A DNA stretch of 64,000 nucleotides from Azotobacter beijerinckii (GTDB lineage Bacteria > Pseudomonadota > Gammaproteobacteria > Pseudomonadales > Pseudomonadaceae). Every line of letters starts with the position of its first letter. The stretch's first letter is position 1. The position numbers and the translations under genes are program-made. The stretch is taken from NCBI RefSeq assembly GCF_900110885.1, contig NZ_FOFJ01000017.1, positions 24,571 through 88,570 of the forward strand, in the 5' to 3' direction. Below, in pieces: positions 44,762 through 54,732 of this stretch. The notes beneath the pieces are model-generated. The model was not told where the DNA came from. It was given only the letters and a program-made list of their open reading frames with translations, and ran no database searches.

Positions 44762-45652
44762 TCAGCGCGGCGGGCGGAAGAACGCCTTCGCCTCGCGGAA
44801 GCAGGCCTCCGCCAGCGGCGAGCGCGGGGCGGCACGGCGGATGATCAGGCCCAGCGGGGCGAGGGTGCGGGCGTCCTCGATGGGGATCAGCCGCAGGTGC
44901 TCGGACTCCCCCTCGAAACCGCCCTCCAGCGGGACGATGCCGCAACACAGGCCGGCGCCGACCGCGCGCACCAGCAGGTAGACGGCGTCGGTCTCCAGGC
45001 GCAGGTTGGGAGTCAGGCCGTGGCGGCGAAAGCCGTGGTCGATCGACTGGCGAAAGTGCATGCCGGTCGACAAGAGCCCCAGCGGCAGCTCGGCCAGCGC
45101 CGCCCAGCCCAGCACCGGCGCGGCGAAGCCGAAGCGCCGCGGGTCGTGCAGCAGGCCCATGTGGACCTCGGTCAGCGGATAGGCGTCGAACAGCACGCGG
45201 TCGAGGCGTTCGAGGTAGGAAATCCCCAGGTCGAGCTGGTTGCGCCCGAGCTGTTCGAAGATCTGCTCGCTGCTCAGTACCGAAACCATGAAGCGCAGGC
45301 TCGGGTGCAGCTCGGCGAACAGCCCGACCAGGTTCATCGGGTCGAAGCCGGCCAACGGCACCACGCCCAGGCGCAGGGTGCCGACCAGCTGGCCGCGGCA
45401 GGCGGCGGCCTCGGCGTGCAGCCCCTCCTCCGCCGCCAGCAGGGTGCGCGCCCAGGCCAGCACGCGCAGGCCGGCTTCGGTGAACCCCTCGAAGCGGTGG
45501 CTGCGGCGGATCAGCTCCAGTCCCAGCTCCTCCTCGAGGTCGCGGATGCGCATCGACAGGGTCGGCTGGGTCACGTGGCAGCGCACGGCGGCCTGGCCGA
45601 AGTGCCGGGTCCGTTCGAGGGCGACGAGGAATTTGAGCTGCTTGATGTCCAC
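44762..45652 (-). CDS. LysR-family transcriptional regulator
   Basis: 296 residues. The helix-turn-helix RHFGQAAVRCHVTQPTLSMRIRDLEEELG is followed by the LysR effector domain. I chose the GTG at 45652 (VDIKQLKFLVALE), the family start position; the open frame extends upstream without support. It is divergent from dctB by ~200 bases. The regulated genes are unknown; its own neighbourhood is the best guess. Confidence 0.85.
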   Translation of the reverse strand: MDIKQLKFLVALERTRHFGQAAVRCHVTQPTLSMRIRDLEEELGLELIRRSHRFEGFTEAGLRVLAWARTLLAAEEGLHAEAAACRGQLVGTLRLGVVPLAGFDPMNLVGLFAELHPSLRFMVSVLSSEQIFEQLGRNQLDLGISYLERLDRVLFDAYPLTEVHMGLLHDPRRFGFAAPVLGWAALAELPLGLLSTGMHFRQSIDHGFRRHGLTPNLRLETDAVYLLVRAVGAGLCCGIVPLEGGFEGESEHLRLIPIEDARTLAPLGLIIRRAAPRSPLAEACFREAKAFFRPPR

Positions 45653-45850
45653 GCGGCGGCCTGTGCCAGAGAAACTAAGCGCCAGCTTGCCGGCAATCGT
45701 CCCGGGAGAAAAGCACGGAGGGCCGGGGGCTTGCACGATTCCTGCAGGGATTCCTGCCCGAAAGCCGCCAGCCGCGGGCCGATTATCCATTCCCGCCGCC
45801 TTGGGAAATAATGGATGACAGGCCCCTCCCCATCCGTCGAGCGCATCGCC

Positions 45851-47662
45851 ATGCAACTGCCGTCCTTCCTCCGCCGCCCGCGCTGGCGCAACCTGGCGCT
45901 GCTCGCCCTCGCGCTGGCGCCGCTGCTCTGGCCGCTGCACCAGCTCGCCGAGCGCTATTACCTGAGCGAACTCTTGCAGCAGAACCGCCAGACCCTCGAC
46001 CTCTACGTCGCCAACCTGCTCGGCACCCTGCGCCGCTACGAGGTGCTGCCGCAGATCCTCGGCGACCTGCCGGCGCTGCACAACGTCCTGCGCCAGCCCC
46101 AGCAGGCCGAGGCGGTGGCCGAGGCCAACCGGCTGCTGCAGAAGATCCGCGAGCGCACCGGCGCCGACTCCCTGTACCTGATGGATGCCAGCGGCCTCGC
46201 CCTGGCCGCCTCCAACTGGGACCAGCCGGACAGCTTCATCGGTCGCAACTTCGCCTTCCGGCCCTACTTCAGCGAGGCCATGGCCGGCCGCCAGGGGCAG
46301 TTCTTCGGCCTCGGCACCACCTCCGGCAAACGCGGCTACTACTTCGCCGCGGCGGTCCGCGACGGCGGAGAGAACCTCGGCGTGCTGGTCATCAAGGTCG
46401 ACCTGGACCACACCGAGCAGCTCTGGGGCAACACCCCGGAGCGCCTCCTGACCACCGACCGGCACGGCGTGGTGATCCTCACCTCCCAGTCCGACTGGCG
46501 CTTTCGCGCCACCCGGCCGCTGGACGCCAACGAACTCGCCGAGATCGCCGCCAAACTGCCCTACCCCACCCGCAACCCGCAGCCCCTGCAACTGAATCCC
46601 AAGGACTGGCTGATCCAGCAGCACCGCATCGAGGAAACCGGCTGGACGGTGCAGATCCTCGCCCCGCGCAGCCTGCTCGAGCGCCCGGTGCGCGCCGTGC
46701 TGATCAGCGGCGGCGCGGTGCTGCTGGTGCTGATGCTGCTGCTCGGCCTGCTGCTGCAGCGCCGTCGCCACTACCTGGAACGCATCGCCCTGGACAGCCG
46801 CACCCGCCAGGAGCTGGAGCGCCGCGTGCAGGAGCGCACCCAGGACCTCGAAGACCTCAACCAGCGCCTCAAACAGGAGGTGCTGGAGCGCGAGCAGGCC
46901 CAGCAGGAGCTGGTCCACGCCCAGGACGACCTGGTCCAGGCCGGCAAGCTCTCGGCCCTCGGCACCATGTCGGCGAGCATCAGCCACGAACTCAGCCAGC
47001 CGCTGGCGGCGATTCGCAGCTACGCCGACAACGCCGGCGTGCTGCTCGACCACCAGCGCTACCCCGAGGCCCGCGACAACCTGCAGCTGATCAGCCAGCT
47101 GACCAAGCGCATGGCCTCGATCATCGCCCACCTCAAGGCCTTCGCCCGCCGCGACCGCCAGGCCCCGGAAAGCGTCGCCCTGCAACCGGCGCTGGAGGAC
47201 GCCCTGGCCCTGCTCGCCAACCGCCGGCGCAGCCTGGAGGTAGAACTGATCCGCGACCTGCCGGACGCCACTCTCTGGGTGCAGGCCGGCGAGACGCGCC
47301 TGCGCCAGGTACTCGGCAACCTGCTGGCCAACGCCCTCGACTCGCTGGCCGACCGGGCGCCGCCGCGCCGCCTGTGGCTGAGCGCACAGACCCTGGACGA
47401 CCGGCGGATCGCCCTGACCCTGCGCGACAACGGCCCGGGCTTTTCCGCCGAGGCCCTGGAGCGCGCCCGCGAACCCTTCTACACCACCAAGACCACCGCC
47501 CGCGGCCTGGGCCTGGGCCTCGCCATCTGCGACAGCCTGGTCAACGCCCTGGGCGGCGAGCTGCTGCTCGCCAACCAGCCGGGCGGCGGCGCGCTGGTCA
47601 CCCTCAACCTGCTGCCGGCCACCAGCGCCGTCAGCGCCCAGACCGTGGAGGACTACCCATGA
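45851..47662 (+). CDS. dctB: C4-dicarboxylate sensor histidine kinase DctB
   Basis: About 603 residues. Two membrane segments (near residues 15-32 and 278-300) flank a periplasmic sensor domain of the double-PDC type ([32 protein letters not shown]). A coiled coil follows, then the H-box [23 protein letters not shown], the N-box [13 protein letters not shown], and the G-boxes DNGPGFS and GLGLGLAI. The sensor detects succinate, malate or fumarate and phosphorylates DctD. The start is uncertain: ATG 45815 in frame is possible. The stop overlaps the dctD start. Confidence 0.9.
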   Translation: MQLPSFLRRPRWRNLALLALALAPLLWPLHQLAERYYLSELLQQNRQTLDLYVANLLGTLRRYEVLPQILGDLPALHNVLRQPQQAEAVAEANRLLQKIRERTGADSLYLMDASGLALAASNWDQPDSFIGRNFAFRPYFSEAMAGRQGQFFGLGTTSGKRGYYFAAAVRDGGENLGVLVIKVDLDHTEQLWGNTPERLLTTDRHGVVILTSQSDWRFRATRPLDANELAEIAAKLPYPTRNPQPLQLNPKDWLIQQHRIEETGWTVQILAPRSLLERPVRAVLISGGAVLLVLMLLLGLLLQRRRHYLERIALDSRTRQELERRVQERTQDLEDLNQRLKQEVLEREQAQQELVHAQDDLVQAGKLSALGTMSASISHELSQPLAAIRSYADNAGVLLDHQRYPEARDNLQLISQLTKRMASIIAHLKAFARRDRQAPESVALQPALEDALALLANRRRSLEVELIRDLPDATLWVQAGETRLRQVLGNLLANALDSLADRAPPRRLWLSAQTLDDRRIALTLRDNGPGFSAEALERAREPFYTTKTTARGLGLGLAICDSLVNALGGELLLANQPGGGALVTLNLLPATSAVSAQTVEDYP

Positions 47663-49047
47663 CCGTCGATGCCGCCCCCCAGGTGCTGCTGGTCGACGAC
47701 GATCCGCACCTGCGCCAGGCGCTCAGCCAGACCCTCGACCTCGCCGGCCTCAAGGTCTGCGCCCTGGCCGACGCCCGCGGCCTGGCCGAGCGCCTCGACC
47801 GCGACTGGCCGGGGGTGGTGGTCAGCGATATCCGCATGCCCGGCATCGACGGCCTCGAACTGCTCAAGCAGCTCAAGGCGCTGGATGCCGAGCTGCCGGT
47901 GCTGCTGATCACCGGCCACGGCGACGTGCCGCTGGCGGTGCAGGCGATGCGCGCCGGCGCCTACGACTTCCTGGAAAAGCCCTTCGCCAGCGAGGACCTG
48001 CTCGACAGCGTGCGCCGCGCCCTCGACCTGCGCCGCCTGGTGCTGGACAACCGCAGCCTGCGCCTGGCGCTGGCCGACCGCCAAGCACTGGCCACCCGCC
48101 TGCTCGGCCAGTCGCCGGCCATCGCCCGCCTGCGCGAGCAGATCGGCGCCCTGGCGGCGACCAGCGCCGACGTGCTGATCCTCGGCGAGACCGGCAGCGG
48201 CAAGGAGGTGGTGGCGCGCGCCCTGCACGACCTGTCGAGCCGCCGCGACGGCCCCTTCGTGGCGATCAACGCCGGCGCCCTCGCCGAGTCGGTGGTCGAG
48301 AGCGAGCTGTTCGGCCACGAGGCCGGTGCCTTCACCGGCGCGCAGAAGCGCCGCATCGGCAAGTTCGAGTTCGCCAACGGCGGCACCCTGTTCCTCGACG
48401 AGATCGAGAGCATGAGCCTCGACGTGCAGGTCAAGCTGCTGCGCCTGTTGCAGGAGCGGGCGGTCGAGCGGGTCGGCTCGAACCAGCTGATCCCGCTGGA
48501 CATCCGGGTCGTCGCGGCGACCAAGGAGGACCTGCGCCAGGCCGCCGACCAGGGCCGCTTCCGCGCCGACCTCTACTACCGGCTGAACGTCGCGCCGTTG
48601 CGCATCCCGCCGCTGCGCGAGCGCGGCGAGGACGTCCTGCTGCTGTTCCAGCACTACGCCGACGCCGCCGCCGCCCGCCACGGCCTGGCGCCGCGCGGCC
48701 TGCAGCCGGAGCAGCGCGCCCAGCTGATGCTGCACCCCTGGCCGGGCAACGTGCGCGAGCTGCAAAACGCCGCCGAGCGCTTCGCCCTCGGCCTGGAACT
48801 GGGCCTCGGGCCGTCGCCGGGCGAAGCCGCGGCGACGGTGGAACAGCCGCTCGCCGGCGGCCGGCTCACCGAGCAGGTGGAAGCCTTCGAGCGCGCGCTG
48901 ATCGCCGCCGAACTGGGCCGCCCCCACGGTTCCCTGCGCAGCCTCGCCGAGGCCCTCGGCGTGCCGCGCAAGACCCTCCACGACAAGCTGCGCAAGCACG
49001 GGCTGAGTTTCGCCGACGGCGCAAATCCGCCGGACGATGCCGCCTGA
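47659..49047 (+). CDS. dctD: Sigma54-dependent response regulator DctD
   Basis: 462 residues. The receiver domain has Asp57 in [12 protein letters not shown]. The AAA+ domain carries the Walker A motif GETGSGKE, the GAFTGA loop that contacts sigma54 and the Walker B motif [12 protein letters not shown] Fis-type helix-turn-helix closes the protein ([25 protein letters not shown]). It activates C4-dicarboxylate uptake genes from -24/-12 promoters. The ATGA overlap with dctB shows coupling. Its likely target is dctPQM at 56830, about 8 kb away. Confidence 0.93.
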   Translation: MTVDAAPQVLLVDDDPHLRQALSQTLDLAGLKVCALADARGLAERLDRDWPGVVVSDIRMPGIDGLELLKQLKALDAELPVLLITGHGDVPLAVQAMRAGAYDFLEKPFASEDLLDSVRRALDLRRLVLDNRSLRLALADRQALATRLLGQSPAIARLREQIGALAATSADVLILGETGSGKEVVARALHDLSSRRDGPFVAINAGALAESVVESELFGHEAGAFTGAQKRRIGKFEFANGGTLFLDEIESMSLDVQVKLLRLLQERAVERVGSNQLIPLDIRVVAATKEDLRQAADQGRFRADLYYRLNVAPLRIPPLRERGEDVLLLFQHYADAAAARHGLAPRGLQPEQRAQLMLHPWPGNVRELQNAAERFALGLELGLGPSPGEAAATVEQPLAGGRLTEQVEAFERALIAAELGRPHGSLRSLAEALGVPRKTLHDKLRKHGLSFADGANPPDDAA

Positions 49048-49253
49048 ACGGCGGCTTTCCGCCATGCTCCGTGCCGCAAGACCCGGCCAGAACGGGGCGG
49101 CGCCGTCGGCCGGCGCGCCCCGGAAACACGGGACGCCGCCGGCGCGCCCGAACACCCTGCCGGTCGACAGCCGAACGGCATGTTTAACATTTGCCCAACA
49201 CCGAGCCGTCCCCCCACAATGCAGGGCCTTTTTCCTGCTTTGAGGTGAGCAAC

Positions 49254-49649
49254 ATGCGTAAGACGCTTTCCATCCTGACCCTCGGTCTCTTCTGCGCCCA
49301 CGGCGCCATGGCCGCCGACGGCACCACCCAGAGCGCCGTCGGCGGCGGTGTCGGCGGTGCCCTGGGCAACGTCCTCGGCCAGAGCATGGGCGGCAGCGCC
49401 GGTGCGGCGGCGGTCGGTGCCGGCCTCGGCGGCGCGGCCGGCGGTGCCGTCGCCGCCAAGGACGGTAAAAAGACCAAGGCGGCCATCGGCGGCGGCCTCG
49501 GCGCCGCGGGCGGCTCGCTGCTCGGCAACACGCTCGGCGGCAGCGCCGGCGCGGCCATCGGCGCCGGCCTGGGCGGCGCGGCCGGCGGTGCCATCGCCAA
49601 CGACATGGGCAACGGCAAGAAGCACAAGCACAAGCACCACGACGACTGA
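49254..49649 (+). CDS. Exported glycine-zipper protein
   Basis: 131 residues. A signal peptide (ends near HGAMAAD) is followed by two similar glycine-zipper blocks: GGGVGGALGNVLGQSMGGSAG with GAGLGGAAGGAVA, and GGGLGAAGGSLLGN with GAGLGGAAGGAIA. The tail is KHKHKHHDD. Glycine zippers pack in membranes, so it probably sits in or on the outer membrane. ATG 49254 has GAGGTGAG upstream. Function unknown. Confidence 0.8.
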   Translation: MRKTLSILTLGLFCAHGAMAADGTTQSAVGGGVGGALGNVLGQSMGGSAGAAAVGAGLGGAAGGAVAAKDGKKTKAAIGGGLGAAGGSLLGNTLGGSAGAAIGAGLGGAAGGAIANDMGNGKKHKHKHHDD

Positions 49650-49670
49650 TCGCCGCAGACGCACCACGGG

Positions 49671-49689
49671 GGCCCGCGCACCGCGGGCC
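49671..49689 (+). terminator. GC hairpin after the glycine-zipper gene
   Basis: GGCCCGCG (49671-49678) pairs with CGCGGGCC (49682-49689) around CAC, followed only by TTCC. Strong stem, poor U-tract. Confidence 0.4.
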
Positions 49690-49725
49690 TTCCGGCGGCG
49701 GCCCCTACGCGCCGGCCGGCTGCCG

Positions 49726-50580
49726 CTAGACGTAGAAGATTCCCTCCAGGGTCCGGCGCATCACCGCGGCGTCGACATCGATGCCCGTCCAGTACTTGAT
49801 GCCGATGACCCCCTGATTGACCAGCATGCCCAGCCCGTCGAGCACCCGGCAGCCGCGCGTCTCGGCGCTGCGGATCAGATGGGTTCGCGGCGGATTGTGG
49901 ATGCCGTCGGCGATCACCATGTCGGGATGCAGCGACTCCACGTCCAGGTCGAGGCGCTGGTCGACGTTCGGATAGAGGCCGATGGAGGTGGCGTTGATCA
50001 CGATGTCGGTATCGCGCGGTACCGCCACGGTGCCGTTCCACAGGCGCAGCTCGGCGCAGGTCGGGGTCTTCGCGTTCAGCAGGTCGACCAGCGTCCGGCC
50101 GCTGTCGCGGCTGCGGTTGACCACGGTGATGCTGCCCGCGCCGGCCAGCGCGAGTTCCACGCTCACCGCCCGCGCCGCGCCGCCCGCACCGAAGATCATG
50201 ACCGACTTGCCGCGCGGATCGACGACCTCGCGCAGCGCCTGGACAAACCCCTTGCCGTCGGTGTTCTCGCCGATGAACGCCTCGCCGCGCCGGACGATGG
50301 TGTTGACCGCGCCGATGATCTCGGCCGACTGGCCGAGCCCGTCGAGGTGTTCGATGACCGCGACCTTGTGGGGAATCGAGCAGTTGAAGCCGGCCCAGCC
50401 CATGGCTTTCGCGCCCCGCACGGCATCGCCGAGAAACGGCGGCGCCACCTCGCAGTTGATATAGCGCCAGTCGAGCCCATGGTGGCGATAGGCGGCCTCG
50501 ACCATCGCCACGGTCGGGTTCTCGGCGGCCGGCATCGCGAACGATCCGGTCAGCGTGCTCAGGAAGTTTGGCTCCATCAT
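49726..50580 (-). CDS. Shikimate dehydrogenase-like enzyme (AroE family)
   Basis: 284 residues. Catalytic-domain motifs are LTGSFAMPAAENPT, GFNCSIPHKVAVIEHLD (Lys) and GENTDGKGFV (Asn-Thr-Asp). The NAD(P) site is VMIFGAGGAARAV. AroE enzymes reduce 3-dehydroshikimate; this divergent form beside a ROK regulator and sugar permease may instead oxidise quinate or another polyol. ATG 50580 (MEPNFLSTLTG) fits family starts; starts up to 50625 are possible. Confidence 0.85.
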   Translation of the reverse strand: MMEPNFLSTLTGSFAMPAAENPTVAMVEAAYRHHGLDWRYINCEVAPPFLGDAVRGAKAMGWAGFNCSIPHKVAVIEHLDGLGQSAEIIGAVNTIVRRGEAFIGENTDGKGFVQALREVVDPRGKSVMIFGAGGAARAVSVELALAGAGSITVVNRSRDSGRTLVDLLNAKTPTCAELRLWNGTVAVPRDTDIVINATSIGLYPNVDQRLDLDVESLHPDMVIADGIHNPPRTHLIRSAETRGCRVLDGLGMLVNQGVIGIKYWTGIDVDAAVMRRTLEGIFYV

Positions 50581-50801
50581 GATGCGTCCCCACAACAGTC
50601 GGTGATTCATGGATTGTGTTGGCAAACCGGCGGTGTCGCGGCCCGGCGGGCGATCCGGCCCGACCTCAAGCGCTCCGCACTAATTCACGATGAATGAATT
50701 ATTAATCGAAGGCAAGCCTTCGACGCGCATGCGCCAGGGCGTGCGAACAGCGCGGGAAGGGGGTCGGAACAGGCTACCGGGGGGGCGGGACGCTTCGCGC
50801 G

Positions 50802-52025
50802 TCAGCCGGCCCCGGCGGACGCGAAGGCCTGCAGATCGAGCAGGAAGCGGGCCGACAGCGGCAGGCTCGCCGCGCCGAGCGAGCGGGCATGGGCACCGAT
50901 GGTGCCCGCCTCGATCAGCGGCAGGCTGATGCCGTTGGCCGGAATGTCCACCAGATAGGCCCGGACCTTTTCCACCAGCAAGGCCCTGACCCGGGCAGGC
51001 ATCCAGCCATCGACGAGACAGGCCTCGAAGTCGTAGACCGTCGCTGCCGCGGCGGACGCGGCGGCGATCGCCCGCGCCGCGGCGTCGGCCCAGGCCTCGA
51101 CCAGCGCCGGCGGAAAATGCCACTCCGACGGCGTGTCCCACAGACGGTCGGACGCCTCGCCCGCGGCGCCGAGCATCCGCTCGAGCACCGACAGCGAGGC
51201 GATGTCGAGCAGGGTGGCCTGGCCGCCCCGCCCGTCCGGCACCTGCAGGGAGCCGATCGCCCCGGCATTGCCGGTTCGCCCGGGCACCAGACTGCCGTTC
51301 AGGACGATCCCGCCGCCGATGAAATAGCCGACATAGAAATACAGGAAATCCCGCGGCTTGCGCCCGTGCCCGAAGAGCAGCTCGGCGCCGCAGGCGGCCG
51401 TGGCGTCGTTCTGCACGTAGACCGGCAAGCCGGTCGCCGCGCCGATCTCGGCCCCGATATTGCGCTCGCGCCAGCCGATCAGCGCCTCCGCCGGAACGCC
51501 CAGGGTGCGCCACCACTCCCAGATCTGGAACGGCATGGCGATCCCCAGGCCGGCGATCCGGGCACGCTCTTCGGCGCCGATCTGGCTGAGCATGTCGGTG
51601 ACCGCCGAGTCCGCGAAACGCACCACCGCATCGGGGGTCGGGTAGCGATGGCGTTCGGTCATCCGGGTGCGGATGCCGCCGAGAAAATCCACCAGCACCA
51701 GGTCGAGGCTGCGATGCCCGACCTTCAGGCCGAGGCTGAACGCCCCGTCCCGCGCCAGCCCGAGCGGCACCGACGGCTGGCCGATCCGGCCGCGCAGCGG
51801 CTGGCCGCGACAGATCAGCCCGTCGTCCTCCAGCGCGCGCATGATCACGGAAACCGTCTGCGCCGAAAGCCCGGTCATCCGGGTGAGTTCGGCCTTGCTC
51901 ATCTCGCCCTGGCGGCGCAGCAGCGACAGCACCAGGCGTTCGTTGTGCGCCCGCACGCCGCGCAGGTTCGAGCCGCGCAGACCGCCCGGGCCGTCCTGCC
52001 CGACGCCTTCGGGAACGATCGTCAT
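50802..52025 (-). CDS. ROK-family transcriptional regulator
   Basis: 407 residues. The N-terminal winged helix GEMSKAELTRMTGLSAQTVSVIMRALEDDG is followed by the ROK sugar-kinase fold (GLGIAMPFQ, YVQNDATAACGAELLFG, FYVGYFIGGGIVLNG). Such NagC/XylR-like repressors bind a sugar or sugar phosphate. ATG 52025 is chosen from the family layout; the frame continues upstream as non-family sequence. It is divergent from the FucP-type permease gene and probably controls it, with the AroE-like gene next to it on the same strand. Confidence 0.87.
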   Translation of the reverse strand: MTIVPEGVGQDGPGGLRGSNLRGVRAHNERLVLSLLRRQGEMSKAELTRMTGLSAQTVSVIMRALEDDGLICRGQPLRGRIGQPSVPLGLARDGAFSLGLKVGHRSLDLVLVDFLGGIRTRMTERHRYPTPDAVVRFADSAVTDMLSQIGAEERARIAGLGIAMPFQIWEWWRTLGVPAEALIGWRERNIGAEIGAATGLPVYVQNDATAACGAELLFGHGRKPRDFLYFYVGYFIGGGIVLNGSLVPGRTGNAGAIGSLQVPDGRGGQATLLDIASLSVLERMLGAAGEASDRLWDTPSEWHFPPALVEAWADAAARAIAAASAAAATVYDFEACLVDGWMPARVRALLVEKVRAYLVDIPANGISLPLIEAGTIGAHARSLGAASLPLSARFLLDLQAFASAGAG

Positions 52026-52432
52026 GCCGTTCAATCTGCGCCTTTCCTCCAACGTCGGGGGAGGCTTCGAATCAGCCTCGCCGTTTCCCGACCGGTTCCT
52101 CGACCGCTCGAACCGGCAGTCATCCCATGATCGCTCAAGACGCGTCCTCCCCATCGATTCGCGCAATGCATCGCGGGGCCGCATCCCCGACAAAACGGCG
52201 GTATTTCAGCAGATCGGGAAACCTTTTTCAGGCACTTTCGGACGGAAGCCCGTGGACCGCCGATCCGCCATCCTCACCAAACCTGAAAAAATCATTGACA
52301 TGAATCGTTTCAGCAAGCATTTTTCCTCGCAATCCGACCACAAAGCGTCAGCTCCTTCTCGTTCGAGGAAGGGTCGGAAAACGGCACTTCAACAAAATAA
52401 TTCACAAGAATTGAATTTCTGGAGACGCGGAC
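52026..52432. promoter_or_regulatory. Divergent control region of the ROK and permease genes
   Basis: About 400 bases, AT-richer near the permease. A consensus -35 TTGACA lies at 52295-52300 (plus strand); the matching -10 region (near 52318) is weak. TGAAA (52283-52287) and TTTCA (52308-52312) flank the -35 as an inverted repeat that could be the ROK operator. Both assignments are inference. Confidence 0.35.
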
Positions 52433-53755
52433 ATGCCGAGAGAATTCGTACACCGGGACAAGCTCCTGCCCTTCATCCTGCTGGTCTGCTGCTTCGCCGC
52501 CTGGGGCGTGGTCGGGACCATGACCGACCCGCTCGTACAGGTCTTCAGCACCGTCTTCAGCATGAGCACCCTGCAGGCCTCCCTGGTCCAGTTCGCCTAC
52601 TACGGGGCCTATTTCCTGCTGGCCCTGCCGGCCGCCTTCATCAACCAGCGCTACTCCTACAAGACCGGCGTACTGGTCGGCCTGGGGCTGGCCATCGTCG
52701 GGGCGCTGCTCTTCTATCCCGCCAGCCTGGCGATGACCTACGGCCTCTTCCTGCTCGCGCTGTTCACCCTGGCCGGCGGACTGGCGATCCTGGAAACCTC
52801 GGCGAATCCCTTCGTCATCTCGATGGGACCCGAAGGCAACGCGACCCGCCGGCTGAACCTCGCGCAGGCCTTCAACCCGGTGGGCACCAACATCGGCGTC
52901 CTGCTGGCGGCCACCCTGATCCTGCCGAACCTGCATTCCGCCGGCTCCGCCGAGCGGGCCGCGATGAGCCAGGTGGACCTGCTCGCCATCCGTTCGGCGG
53001 AACTGCAGGCGGTGATGCTGCCCTACGTCGGCTTCGCCTTCGTCCTGCTGGCGATCTGGATCGGCATCGCCCTGACCCGCATGCCGGCCACGGAGAAAGC
53101 CCAGGCGAAGGAAGCGGAGTCGATCAACGGCGGGTTCGCCGCCACCTTCGAGCGGCTGATGCGCAACACGCATTACCGCTGGGGGGTCGTGGCGCTGTTC
53201 TTCTACATCGCGGCCCAGACCTGCACCTGGACCTTCACCATCCAGTACGCGCAGCAGGCCACCGGCGCCGACCACACCCAGGCCGGCTACTACCTGCAAT
53301 ACAGCATGATCGTCTTCCTCGTCGCGCGCTTCGTGGCGACCTGGGCGATGGGCTATATCCGTCCCTCGGTGCTGCTGGTGCTGCTCGGCCTGGCGGCCAC
53401 CGGCCTGTGCTTCTATGCCGCCCTCAACCCCGGCCTTTCCGGCGTCTGGGCGCTGGTGGCGGTCTCCGCCTGCCTCTCGCTGATGTTCCCGACGATCTAC
53501 GGCATTGCCCTGATGGGCCTGGGCGAGGATGCGAAGTTCGCCGCGGGCGGACTGGTCATGACGCTCTTGGGCGGCGCCCTGATGCCGATGGTCCAGGGCG
53601 CGGCGATCGACGCCTTCGGCGCGGCAGTCTCCTTTGTGGTGCCGGGCGTCTGCTTCGTGGCGGTCGTGGGATACGGTCTGTTCCACCTGAGCACCTCGAA
53701 GGCCGGCCTGTTCGATCTGCGCTCCACCGCCCGCGAGGTGGCCGAACTCGCCTGA
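52433..53755 (+). CDS. Sugar:proton symporter, FucP family
   Basis: 440 residues, about 12 membrane segments. The signature NPFVISMGPEGNATRRLNLAQAFNPVGTNIG is that of L-fucose-permease-type MFS proteins. The opening PFILLVCCFAAWGVVGTMTDPLV is also family-specific. Substrate could be fucose or another hexose. GGAGA precedes ATG 52433. It is divergent from the ROK regulator and followed by a strong terminator. It is a distinct paralogue of the permease at 1211. Confidence 0.9.
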   Translation: MPREFVHRDKLLPFILLVCCFAAWGVVGTMTDPLVQVFSTVFSMSTLQASLVQFAYYGAYFLLALPAAFINQRYSYKTGVLVGLGLAIVGALLFYPASLAMTYGLFLLALFTLAGGLAILETSANPFVISMGPEGNATRRLNLAQAFNPVGTNIGVLLAATLILPNLHSAGSAERAAMSQVDLLAIRSAELQAVMLPYVGFAFVLLAIWIGIALTRMPATEKAQAKEAESINGGFAATFERLMRNTHYRWGVVALFFYIAAQTCTWTFTIQYAQQATGADHTQAGYYLQYSMIVFLVARFVATWAMGYIRPSVLLVLLGLAATGLCFYAALNPGLSGVWALVAVSACLSLMFPTIYGIALMGLGEDAKFAAGGLVMTLLGGALMPMVQGAAIDAFGAAVSFVVPGVCFVAVVGYGLFHLSTSKAGLFDLRSTAREVAELA

Positions 53756-53794
53756 CGGCACGGCAACTTCCCGGCCGCACCGGAGCGGCCGGAA

Positions 53795-53835
53795 TCGGAC
53801 GGGCCGAGGGGGCAACCCCTCGGCCCGTCCGACTT
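53795..53835 (+). terminator. Terminator hairpin of the FucP-type permease gene
   Basis: TCGGACGGGCCGAGGGG (53795-53811) is perfectly complementary to 53816-53832 around GCAA, then CTTT. A 17-bp perfect stem with a short T run. Confidence 0.78.
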
Positions 53836-53978
53836 TCCCCCGCCCCCCATTCGCAACGTGCCCTAGCGTACAGACCGCCTCCGACTTTGCGTACAGCATG
53901 AATGAACGCAGAGCCGAAACCTTGGCTTGGTTTGACGCTGCGCTCGATTGACCCCGCGGTTATTGCCAGGAGCTGAAC

Positions 53979-54416
53979 ATGAACTATGAAGAACGCGACA
54001 CCTATGGCATGTACAAGGTCACCGCCGGCACTGCGACCGAGTCAAACTTGAGTTCGGGACCCGGACCCCGGTTGATGGGTGCAGACACTCTCATTGGAAA
54101 TGACGTCTACAACCAGAAGGACGAAGATCTGGGTGACATCAAGGAGATCATGCTGGACGTGCACAGCGGTCGGGTGGCCTATGCCGTGCTGTCCTTCGGT
54201 GGCTTTCTCGGTATGGGCGAGAAGCTGTTTGCCGTGCCATGGAATGCATTGACGCTCGATACGGTGAATAAACGCTTCGTGCTGAGCGTCGACAAGGAGC
54301 GTCTCGCCGATGCGCCTGGATTCGACAAGGACAAGTGGCCTGATATGCAGGACCCGACCTGGAGTAATGAAATCCATGATTACTACGGCACGACGCCGAG
54401 TTCGAGCGCACCGTGA
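53979..54416 (+). CDS. PRC-barrel domain protein
   Basis: 145 residues. The PRC-barrel domain spans about residues 30-110: LIGNDVYNQKDEDLGDIKEIMLDVHSGRVAYAVLSFGGFLGMGEKLFAVPWNAL. The C-terminus has DMQDPTWSNEIHDYYG. Such proteins are found in stress clusters with small membrane proteins; the molecular role is unknown. GC is lower than in flanking core genes. It heads a cluster bounded by transposon fragments. Confidence 0.86.
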   Translation: MNYEERDTYGMYKVTAGTATESNLSSGPGPRLMGADTLIGNDVYNQKDEDLGDIKEIMLDVHSGRVAYAVLSFGGFLGMGEKLFAVPWNALTLDTVNKRFVLSVDKERLADAPGFDKDKWPDMQDPTWSNEIHDYYGTTPSSSAP

Positions 54417-54442
54417 TTCGCGTGCGACCCCACGCGGGGTTC

Positions 54443-54577
54443 GCCGCCGCCCGCGGCCAGGATCGCAAAGGCGGCCGAAAGCCGGCCCTGAACGAGCGGC
54501 AGGTGCGCGATCCCCAGACCTCGGTCGGCGATGTCGCGACTAAACGCTATGGCGTGTCGAGGATGACGCCGTATCGG
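54443..54577 (+). pseudogene. Fragment of a serine recombinase (resolvase/invertase) C-terminus
   Basis: The frame reads AAARGQDRKGGRKPALNERQVRDPQTSVGDVATKRYGVSRMTPYR. This is the DNA-binding helix-turn-helix end of Hin/TnpR-type resolvases (RKGGRKP...TSVxDVAxxxGVSRxTxYR). A few residues before DPQTS are missing. There is no catalytic domain. It marks a lost Tn3-type or similar element. Confidence 0.65.
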
Positions 54578-54732
54578 GTCGAATCGTCGGTGTCGATGCT
54601 CGGGGAGTGCGGGCCAGTTGCATCGAGAGGCGTGGCAGGCCCGTAGCTATGGGGATCATGCCTGCAGCGGGAGCCTCTTCGCTGGTCGCTTCATGCGACG
54701 TAGAGCAGCATTGTCACGAAGGAATATTCCTT

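Noticed and set aside
45653..47185. Upstream extension of the LysR frame at 44762
   Set aside because: It runs antisense through dctB; the LysR family start is at 45652.
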